A stretch of DNA of 11,791 nucleotides from JAAZNO01 sp964508025 (GTDB taxonomy: Bacteria; Chloroflexota; Anaerolineae; B4-G1; SLSP01): assembly GCA_964508025.1 (NCBI GenBank), contig CAZDSF010000101.1, positions 1 to 11,791 of the forward strand. Reading direction: 5' to 3'. Position 1 is the stretch's first letter; each line of letters begins with the position of its first letter. Below the pieces are notes generated by a model. That model ran no database searches. It had not been told where the DNA came from and saw only the letters and a list, made by a program, of their open reading frames with translations. This document shows positions 1 to 7,300 of the stretch, one piece after another. A program made the translations under genes and the position numbers.

Positions 1-45
1 TTTGTCAAATTTGAGTACACTATGCTGGTAGATCAGACAGCAAAA

Positions 46-79
46 ACGTCCCAGAGCGCGCGGTTTGCGCCTGGGACGT
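46..79 (-). terminator. Terminator-like hairpin, with its T-run on the minus strand
   Basis: ACGTCCCAG (46-54) is perfectly complementary to CTGGGACGT (71-79), and inside it GCGC (56-59) pairs with GCGC (67-70) with A55 bulged. The stem is thus about 13 bp with a 7-nt loop. On the + strand it is preceded by an A-run (42-46), which reads as TTTTT immediately after the stem on the minus strand; this is the arrangement of an intrinsic terminator for leftward transcription. No T-run follows it on the + strand, so it should not stop the operon. It may end an antisense or leftward transcript, or simply be a structured element of the leader. Confidence 0.5.
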
Positions 80-96
80 GTGCCACGGCGACGTGA

Positions 97-108
97 CCGG
101 CGCGCCGG
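97..108. repeat. 12-bp perfect palindrome, possible operator
   Basis: CCGGCGCGCCGG reads the same on both strands. It is followed at once by an imperfect palindrome, GTGA-GA-TCAC (111-120). Both lie between the two leader hairpins, 70-85 bases ahead of the brxF start. They could be a binding site for a dimeric regulator, but a GC-only palindrome in GC-rich DNA is also easy to get by chance. Confidence 0.3.
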
Positions 109-123
109 AAGTGAGATCACATC

Positions 124-164
124 CATCCGCCCGCCGGTGCAAGTCAAGGCCTGGCGGGCGGATG
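124..164 (+). promoter_or_regulatory. Leader hairpin just before the brxF ribosome binding site
   Basis: CATCCGCCCGCC (124-135) and GGCGGGCGGATG (153-164) are perfect 12-bp inverted repeats around a 17-nt loop. Inside them G136-U152 and G137-C151 can extend the stem. The stem is almost all G-C and ends 7 bases before the GGAG of brxF. No T-run follows on the + strand, so it is not a classical intrinsic terminator. It could shape translation initiation of brxF, protect the 5' end of the transcript, or serve as a DNA operator. Confidence 0.5.
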
Positions 165-171
165 TGTATCT

Positions 172-175
172 GGAG
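172..175 (+). promoter_or_regulatory. Ribosome binding site of brxF
   Basis: GGAG, five bases before the ATG at 181, supports that start. It lies just 3' of the 124-164 hairpin. Confidence 0.6.
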
Positions 176-180
176 ACACG

Positions 181-663
181 ATGGCTTTTCCCAATCCTTT
201 GTCCTATGTAGAGATGCAACAGCATATCCTGACCCATTTGCAAACCCATACACAACTGGTGTTGTTAGTGGATGTAGCAGACTCTACAGCGTTGCTGCAT
301 CAGGCTGACCCGCTCAATGAGATCGCGTATGTCAATGTGAGCCGCGAACTCGCCAGGCAGCTGCGACAACAGCCAACGATTAGCCCGCTGGATACAGCCA
401 CCTGGCTGAAGACGTTGCTCGCGCATCATCCAACCACGCCTATACTTGTAGATCGGCTGGAAATTCTCTTCACGCCCGCCTTGCAATTGGATGTGCTCCG
501 GCTATTGATCGAGCTCAGCCGCCATACTCCCATCCTTGCCGTTTGGCCGGGCGAATACCGCGAGGGGCGACTCATCTATGCCACGCCGGGTCATCCTGAG
601 TACCGGATGTATGAGCATCCTGAACAGACATTCCCTATGACCATTCTGACACTTCGGAGGTGA
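181..663 (+). CDS. brxF: BrxF-like protein of BREX type 3, degenerate P-loop
   Basis: This 160-residue protein resembles BrxF, the small P-loop protein that opens BREX type 3 phage-defence operons. Its exact role in BREX is not established. Features recognised from the family are a hydrophobic strand where the Walker A motif should be (residues about 26-39), YVNVSRELARQL after it (about 50-61), a Walker B-like strand ILVDRLEILF (88-97) and the C-terminal block WPGEYREGRLIYATPGHPEYR (122-142 region), followed by MY. Length and position, directly before a BrxC-type ATPase, also fit. The oddity is the P-loop: the segment reads VDVADSTALL (30-39), with no GxxxxGK[ST] glycines and no lysine, so ATP binding in the usual way looks unlikely. 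There is no signal peptide or membrane segment, so it is probably cytoplasmic. The start is supported by GGAG at 172. It ends in TGA one base before the next gene. Identification is by remembered family resemblance, not by a search. Confidence 0.72.
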   Translation: MAFPNPLSYVEMQQHILTHLQTHTQLVLLVDVADSTALLHQADPLNEIAYVNVSRELARQLRQQPTISPLDTATWLKTLLAHHPTTPILVDRLEILFTPALQLDVLRLLIELSRHTPILAVWPGEYREGRLIYATPGHPEYRMYEHPEQTFPMTILTLRR

Positions 664-664
664 T
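656..664 (+). promoter_or_regulatory. Near-perfect ribosome binding site spanning the brxF stop codon
   Basis: GGAGGTGAT matches the 16S anti-Shine-Dalgarno complement over nine bases and contains the brxF TGA (661-663). It lies directly against the ATG at 665, leaving four bases between GGAGG and ATG. The second codon is GTG (668), which would give the more usual spacing of seven bases, so the true start may be either 665 or 668. The arrangement implies that translation of brxC is coupled to termination of brxF. Confidence 0.75.
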
Positions 665-3600
665 ATGGTGTACTACCGCGATTGGGTAAACTTCGAGCCT
701 GTCGAAATCATTGTGCAGTTGCGCACAGCTGACCGGCGCCAGGAAGCGGAGCATCTGGTAGGTACTTATGTGGTATCCGAACGGATGGCCGAAGTGCTCG
801 ATGAAGTCATCATTCCCCATTTGCGCTTCGATCAACCCTACGACCATAAGGGCTTATTGATCGTGGGGAACTACGGTAGTGGGAAATCCCACTTGATGTC
901 GGTGCTTTCGGCAATTGCCCAATGGCCGGAACTGCGGGAGAAGTTACGTTATCCCGCCATAGCCCAGGCGTTGCAACCGGTCGCGGGCCGCTTCCAGGTG
1001 CTACGGATGGAAGTGGGCGCAACCCGGATGCCGTTGCGCGACATCGTGTTGAAAGAACAATTGGAGCCATTCCTGGCCCGGTTGGGAATTGCCTTCGAGT
1101 TCCCGACGCTAAGCGCGGCCTCCAACACCAAAGACCCACTGTTAGCGATGCTCAACCTGTTCCAGGAGCGTTACCCGGAGCAGGGGTTATTGATTATTGT
1201 GGATGAGTTGCTGGACTATCTGCGAGGGCGTCGGGATCAAGAACTCATCCTGGATTTGAGTTTCTTGCGCGAGATCGGCGAGGTATGCCGGTTGGGGCGC
1301 TTCCGTTTCATCGCCGGTGTGCAAGAGGCGCTCTTCGATAGTCCGCGCTTCCAATTCGCCGCCGACGCCATGCGCCGGGTCCGCGATCGTTTCGAGCAGG
1401 TGCGTATTACGCGCGAAGATATCGCTTATGTGGTGGCCGAGCGCTTGCTGCGCAAGTCGCCAGAGCAATTGGCGCAGATACGCGAACATCTGCGGCCCTT
1501 CACCCCCTACTATGGCAAAATGGCCGAGCGCCTCGATGACTATGTGCGCCTGTTCCCTATCCACCCGGCGTACCTGGATGTCTTCGAGCGGATTTCCTTT
1601 GCCGAGAACCGCGCGGCGCTGAAAGCCATCAGCCAGACGATGCGGCGCCGGTTGGATACGCCCGTGCCAACTGCTGGGCCGGGGCTGATCTCGTATGACG
1701 CTTACTGGCCGCTGCTGGCAGAAGATCCTATCTATCGCACCTCGCCGGAAATTCGGGAGGTGTTGAAGGTGCAGCAGGTGCTCCAAGATCGCGTCGCCCA
1801 TGCGTACACGCGCCCGCAATATCAAGCCCTGGCGCAACGGCTGGTAGATGCGCTGAGCGTGCTGCGCTTGACCACAGGTGATATTTATGCTCCTATCGGC
1901 GCCATGCCGGAAGAATTACGCGACGGACTGGCCTTGTTCGATCCTAACCTGCCCGAAGCCGACGCCGACTTTTTGCGAGTGACGACCGAAACGGCATTGC
2001 GCGAGCTCTATCGCACAATGAGTGGACAATTCATCTCGGTTGCCGAGAACGGCCAGTACTACCTGGATTTGCGGAAAACTACGGATTACGATGCCGAGAT
2101 CGAGAAACGTGCGGAGCCGTTGGATGATGGCGCGCTCAATCGTTACTATTACGAAGCCTTGCGCGAAGCTTTGGGGCAGGAGTCAGCCACTCATGTCCCT
2201 GGCTATCTCATCTGGGAATATGAGGTCCCCTGGCAAGCCAAGCGGGTGATGCGCCCCGGCTATTTGTTCTTTGGCACGCCGCGTCAACGCTCCACCGCGC
2301 AACCGCCCCGCGATTTCTACCTCTATTTCTTACAACCCTTTGGCGCACCGGAGATTTCAGCCGATGAGCAATTGGAAGCCGATGAAGTGTTTTTCAGCCT
2401 GGCTCACCGCGACGCCGCCTTCGATCAGGCTGTGAAAACCTTTGCCGGCGCGCGGGAGATGGCCTACAGCACTTCCGGCGCCGATCAACAAACCTATTTA
2501 GGAAAAGCCGAAACCGCCAAAGATGCTATCAAGAAATGGTTACGCAACCACGCCGATGCGCTGCTGGTAACACATCAGGGAGAGAGCCGCCCCTTGCTCC
2601 AATGGGAGCGCCAGGGCTTGGGCCTGGGCGCCGATGTGCAATTCCGCGACATCGTGCAGGGCGTAGCCGCCGGGTGTCTCTTGCCCCACTTCGAGGAAGG
2701 CTACCCGGATTATCCGGCTTTTACCGCCTTGCGGCAACCTATCACGCGCCAGAGCCGCCCCAAGATGGTGCAGGATGCGCTACGCGCGCTTGCCAGACAA
2801 CGCACCCAGAGCGGCATAGCCATTTTGGATGGGTTGGCGTTGCTCGATGGCGAAACCTTGCGCCCCCAGGATTCGCGCTATGCGCGCTATATTTTGCAGT
2901 TGCTGGAGCAGAAACGCCCCGGCGAGGTGTTGAACCGTCACGAGTTGATCGAGCCATGGATGGGAACGGAGCGGGTGCGCAAGCTACGCCTGGAACCCGA
3001 GTATCTCTTCGTGTTGCTCCTGGCGTTGGTATACGCGGGTGAGGTCGAAGTCACACTGCCGGGGCGCAAAATCGGCGTGGCCGATCTGGATGAAGCATCG
3101 CGCTTGCCGCTCGATGATTGGTTGAACTTCCGTCATCTTTCGCGCCCTAAAGATTTGCCGCTGGGGGCCTGGGTGGCTACCTTCGAGTTGCTCGGCTTGG
3201 CGCCAGGCTTGATTCAGAATGTGGATGCCCGCGAGGCCGCCATCGAGGCGCTTCAGGATGCCGCCGCCAAAGCTTTGGAGCGCGTTCTGAAAGTGCGCGA
3301 GCGCGTCAAATCCGGGTTGTCGGTGTGGGGCGGCGCCGTGTTGGAGAGCGCCGATCTGGATGCCAACCTGGCCCGGTTGGATGCTTACAAACGCTTTCTG
3401 GAAGCGCTGCGCCCGTTCAACACACCAGGCAAATTGCGCAACTATACGCTGAGCAGTGACGAGGTGCGCGAACAACAGCCCCGGCGCGACCTGGTAGATG
3501 AATTGACCGCGCTGGCCGATCAGATTGGCGAGTTGCAACCATTGACGCTCTACCTGCGCGAAGCCATCTCGGCCTTGCCAGAAGCTCACCCCTTTGCAGA

Positions 3601-4372
3601 ACAGGTGCGCGAGGCGCAAGCGCGCCACCTGACGCAGTTGCGCGATCCACAGCAACGCCGGCAACCGGCCACGTTGACGCGTGTGCGGCAGGAATTGGAA
3701 GCGCTCAAGCACGACTACATCGAGCGCTATGGCGCGCTGCACCGGCAGATGCGCCTCTCGCAAGCGCAGGATCAACGCAAGACCGCGTTGATGCGCGATG
3801 CGCGCTTGCGGCAGCTCGAGACGTTGGCCGAGGCCGTCCCCTTGCTACCGGCGCAACGCATCGCTGAACTCAAAACCACCTTGCTCCAAATGACTGCCTG
3901 CTGGCGTTTTATCCCTGGCGATCTGATCCGCGAGCCGCTCTGCCCGCATTGCCATTTCCGCCCAGTTGACCACGCGCAGGCCCCGACAGCTGAGGCCGCG
4001 CTCGACAGACAAGAAGACGCGCTGGAAAAGCTCTGGCGGGCCTGCATCCAGACATTGCAAGACGGCCTGCACGCTCCCGCTGCGGAAAGTGGTTGGGAAT
4101 TGCTTGCGCCTGCCGATCGCGCGCGGCTGGAACAGCTGCGCGCCACAGGCGAATTGCCAGCTACGCTAGATGCGCCGTTTCTTGAAGCCCTGAACCTGGC
4201 CTTGCGCGGTCTGGAACGTATCGCCATTCCATTGGATGAGGTCATCACCGCGTTGGTGGGAACGGGCACGCCAGTATCGCCGGCAGAGCTCCAGGTGCGC
4301 TTCCAGCGGCTCCTGGCAACACGGCTGGCGGGCAAACACGCAGAACAGGTGCGGGTGGTCATCGAATGGTAA
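665..4372 (+). CDS. brxC: BREX BrxC/PglY-family P-loop ATPase (BREX type 3 kind)
   Basis: This 1235-residue cytoplasmic ATPase belongs to the BrxC/PglY family, the large AAA-like ATPase of BREX phage-defence complexes, which is often annotated as DUF6079 or a phage resistance protein. The N-terminal ATPase core has an intact Walker A, GNYGSGKS (68-75), followed by HLMSVLSAIA; a Walker B LLIIVDE (175-181) continuing into LLDYLRGRR; a sensor-like strand RFIAGVQEALF (214-224); and DRFEQVRITREDIAYVV (241-257), which may hold the arginine finger. A long helical middle and C-terminal region follows, with a strongly helical, charged segment around 1000-1085 that could form a coiled coil. Near the C-terminus is CPHCHFRPVDH (1093-1103), a CxxC with nearby histidines that could bind one metal, perhaps by sharing ligands with a partner. 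The length is typical of the family. In BREX, BrxC acts with PglX and PglZ in a multi-subunit complex, but neither gene is visible here. The start is ATG 665 or GTG 668; the end overlaps the next gene by 7 nt. Confidence 0.85.
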   Translation: MVYYRDWVNFEPVEIIVQLRTADRRQEAEHLVGTYVVSERMAEVLDEVIIPHLRFDQPYDHKGLLIVGNYGSGKSHLMSVLSAIAQWPELREKLRYPAIAQALQPVAGRFQVLRMEVGATRMPLRDIVLKEQLEPFLARLGIAFEFPTLSAASNTKDPLLAMLNLFQERYPEQGLLIIVDELLDYLRGRRDQELILDLSFLREIGEVCRLGRFRFIAGVQEALFDSPRFQFAADAMRRVRDRFEQVRITREDIAYVVAERLLRKSPEQLAQIREHLRPFTPYYGKMAERLDDYVRLFPIHPAYLDVFERISFAENRAALKAISQTMRRRLDTPVPTAGPGLISYDAYWPLLAEDPIYRTSPEIREVLKVQQVLQDRVAHAYTRPQYQALAQRLVDALSVLRLTTGDIYAPIGAMPEELRDGLALFDPNLPEADADFLRVTTETALRELYRTMSGQFISVAENGQYYLDLRKTTDYDAEIEKRAEPLDDGALNRYYYEALREALGQESATHVPGYLIWEYEVPWQAKRVMRPGYLFFGTPRQRSTAQPPRDFYLYFLQPFGAPEISADEQLEADEVFFSLAHRDAAFDQAVKTFAGAREMAYSTSGADQQTYLGKAETAKDAIKKWLRNHADALLVTHQGESRPLLQWERQGLGLGADVQFRDIVQGVAAGCLLPHFEEGYPDYPAFTALRQPITRQSRPKMVQDALRALARQRTQSGIAILDGLALLDGETLRPQDSRYARYILQLLEQKRPGEVLNRHELIEPWMGTERVRKLRLEPEYLFVLLLALVYAGEVEVTLPGRKIGVADLDEASRLPLDDWLNFRHLSRPKDLPLGAWVATFELLGLAPGLIQNVDAREAAIEALQDAAAKALERVLKVRERVKSGLSVWGGAVLESADLDANLARLDAYKRFLEALRPFNTPGKLRNYTLSSDEVREQQPRRDLVDELTALADQIGELQPLTLYLREAISALPEAHPFAEQVREAQARHLTQLRDPQQRRQPATLTRVRQELEALKHDYIERYGALHRQMRLSQAQDQRKTALMRDARLRQLETLAEAVPLLPAQRIAELKTTLLQMTACWRFIPGDLIREPLCPHCHFRPVDHAQAPTAEAALDRQEDALEKLWRACIQTLQDGLHAPAAESGWELLAPADRARLEQLRATGELPATLDAPFLEALNLALRGLERIAIPLDEVITALVGTGTPVSPAELQVRFQRLLATRLAGKHAEQVRVVIEW

Positions 4373-7300
4373 CAGCTTCGCTCGACGAGTGGGAAGCGCG
4401 ATTGCGCCCTCAAACCGCTGAGGTGGATTTGTTGGGGGAAATTCCCCTCACCCCTGAAGAATGCCAGGCATTAGGCCGAGCGCTGGGACACTTGGTGCAT
4501 CGGGCCGGCTGGGGCCGAAGCTACATCCTGATTAGGGAACATTATCTGGCGACGTTTGCTATTTTCCTGGTAGCGCAGGGAAAACATGGTTACGATGCTG
4601 GGGCCTTCTGGCCTGGCGTGCGTGAAGCCACCGGCCTGGAATTATCCCCTCCTCAAACTGTCGAATGGGGGCAGCTTTTCGAAGAAGCGGTCGAGCGACT
4701 AGGCGTAGCCCGTTTCCCAGACTTAGGCGGGCATCGCTACCTCGGGCCAATCCTGGCGCATGGCGGTATTCCGCTGAACAACCTCACCGAATTCTTTGAG
4801 CAGCTCCTCTTCCCTAGCGTAGTGAATCCCCGGTATGTGGCGCTGACTACGGCTGACTATCTGGAGGCGCGCTTACAGCGATCCAGTGTTCACTACATTT
4901 TGAGCGAGCCAGTGTTACGGTTCCTACAGCATGGCGGTAGCATCGCTGAGGATTTCGTCGAACGTTGCCGCCAAATGGCATTCCAAACAGCTCCCGGTGG
5001 TAGATTGCCAACGCCGCAGACCACCGGACTGCCCGAAGTGATCGTCACCAGCTATTGCGAGTGGGTGCAAACCCGCGAGCACCTGCTCCCGCAACGCCGG
5101 GGACGCTTCCGCAAGCCGCGGTTGGTTCTGGAACCCTGGGGCTGGGGGCCTACTTTGCAACTCCCTAGCCAGGAGATTGCCGTGCAAGATGCTATCGAAG
5201 CGCTCTCCTGGCGCATTTTTGCTGACGAGACCTTGCTGGGTGAAATCTCAACTGAAATACGCAAGATGGAGTTTCACTGGCATACCACCGCAGAATCTTT
5301 CCCGCTGGCGCAAAACGCTGCCGAATACCGTGTGGAATTATGCGCCAGCTCCTGTGATGGTAGTGATGAAATGCACCAATCCTGGCGTTTCCCCGTTGTG
5401 CAGGCAGATTTGCCCTTGCTGGCTTTTGACCCTGATACCGGTAGATTCATTCCCATTGCTCGCAACAACACGTTACCGGCTCAGCCTCTTTGGTTGCTCT
5501 ATCCAGATACAGCGCAGCTCACAGGTGAGCCGCCCGATACCTTCTGCCCGGATGAAGCGTTACCTGCATTACCATGGGAATGGGCTAAGTTCAGGGGCCT
5601 CAGCGTGGACCTGAGCCGCAGTCAGCGGCTAATTCTACAACAAGAGAGCAAACAACAAAAAATCAACCTTGAAACAGCGCGGCAGCGCGGCCAGCCGGAA
5701 CTGGTAGGGGAAACGCTATTCAACACAGTGGATGGCCGGGCGCCCCTTTTCGTCAGGGATCCACCGAAAGTAAAGATACCGCTACCAGAGCATAGCCGCC
5801 AATTACGGCGTTGGCGCATAACCTTGCGCAATGACTGGGCCGCAACAGTAGCCGTGGATTTTGCCGCCATGCTGGAAGAGATCACAGCAGATCTGATTGA
5901 AATCGAAGATGGTGTGCTGATCCCCCTGACCACCTACTTGCCGGCTGGGGCGCTGGGAAATTATCGCGTCACCGTGCGCGGGCCGCTAGGCTATGCTGCG
6001 GATTTACCCTTTCGCTTACTACCCGCGTTGGAAATGGTCAACCATGATGTATTGCATTGGCCCGATGACCAGCAAGCGTTACATTTGTTGGTAGAAACTT
6101 CAGCACAGGTGATGCTGGAACCTCAACCTGGCGCGCAGGAATGTAATGTGACCTTGCTACAGCGGGACAATCACACCGCCCTATATGAAGTTCATACCGG
6201 TTTACAAAATCCCCAAGCCCCCTTGCGATTTGTCTTTCCGCAAAAGGATTCCGAAGCAGTCATCGTACCGCTAACTGTGCCGGTATTGCGTTTGCGTTGG
6301 CTCGTGGCGCTGGCGCCTGAACAAGCATTGGCAAAAGAATGGCGCACCAATATGTTGCGTTTGCCTCTGGAGGCCCTGGAGCAAAGCCTGGAACCCTTGT
6401 TATTCGTGGATCTGTTTAGCGGGGCTGCGCCAGCTATCGAAGCAGAGTTGCGCCTGCTCGATGCTGCTGAAGATGTGTTGCAAGTGGAACCCGCGCGGTT
6501 TCGGCGTGGGCAGCCCTACGCCCGGTTCGATTTGCGCGCTTTCCGCGATACCCTGCGCCATACCTCATCGGTTGCCTGCATCAAGCTCTACTTATGGGAC
6601 CCCACAACGCCCACTGTGCAGCATTGTTTCCCGGTGTTGAGCATCGGGCGCGAGTTTATGGTCTCTGATGCCGATGGGCTGCTTCAAGCCGATGGTGAAA
6701 AAGTTGTCTTGCGGCTCTGTTGGGATGCGCCGTTGCAGTTGCGCCATCGCTTCGTGCGGCTGTGGCCGCTCTGGCGGCCCTGGGATCCACCTCGAGAGTT
6801 CGATATTCCTGATGCGGCTTTGGATGAATGCGTCATTAGCGCCCCCATAGATTTTGTGTACGGGCAGTACCAACTAGAATTTGGGATCCGCGACCCTTGG
6901 GTTTCCACCCCATTGCCCGAAACACCTCCGCCGCGCACACACACCACAGACTTAACAGTTTTGCTACCAAGAGATGCGGCATTTTTGCGCCGTCGCCAGT
7001 TGGATGTGGAAACAACCTTCGCCGCAAAATTAGAACGGGCTTTGCTATTTCAGTTTTCGAACGATCAGGAGAACGCCCGCGCCGATCTTGAATGGTGTAT
7101 GCAGCATTTGGATGAGGCTACCCTGCCTCAAATACTCGCACTGGCAAAAGCCGTAGATGCTGAACCCGCGCTGGCGGTAGGGCTGCGCATCAAGCTGGCT
7201 AAGGTGACGCACATGAAACGGGCCTGGGATGCCGGGCAGAATACCGAGACGGATCATGCGCTATTTCGCCGTTACCTGGCACTGTTGCCCAAGTTCCCGG

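Larger units (their letters stand above)
1..180. other. Non-coding structured leader upstream of the defence operon
   Basis: This stretch precedes the first gene and has no convincing coding sequence of its own; the short open frames over it look like chance. It contains a long hairpin (46-79), a 12-bp palindrome (97-108), a small CACG/CGTG stem closing a GCGA loop (84-95) and a second strong hairpin (124-164), then the ribosome binding site of brxF. The first 35 bases are AT-richer than the rest, and a promoter may lie there or just left of the window edge, but I could not find a well-spaced -35/-10 pair. The density of inverted repeats suggests either a structured 5' untranslated region or operators for a regulator. 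BREX loci are known to be controlled by WYL-domain BrxR regulators that bind inverted repeats upstream; no such regulator gene is in the window. Confidence 0.7.

Noticed and set aside
2..34. Possible sigma-70 promoter: TTGTCA (2-7) with TATGCT (21-26), TACACT (16-21) or TAGATC (29-34).
   Set aside because: The spacers are 13, 8 and 21 bases, none close to 17. If TATGCT is a real -10 box its -35 partner would lie across or beyond the left edge, so it cannot be judged.
1..180. CRISPR repeats or a tRNA in the leader.
   Set aside because: The inverted repeats differ from each other and are not regularly spaced; no cloverleaf or direct-repeat array can be formed.
20..253. 77-codon minus-strand open frame over the leader, which would end near the leftward terminator-like hairpin.
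   Set aside because: It crosses both hairpins and the start of brxF, has no recognisable protein features, and I saw no convincing ribosome binding site. Treated as chance.
2984..3775. Long minus-strand open frames opposite brxC (263 codons here; also 216 codons at 1187-1837 and 213 codons at 3772-4413).
   Set aside because: They mirror the codon structure of a confirmed + strand gene in GC-rich DNA, and none shows a known domain or a plausible operon context.
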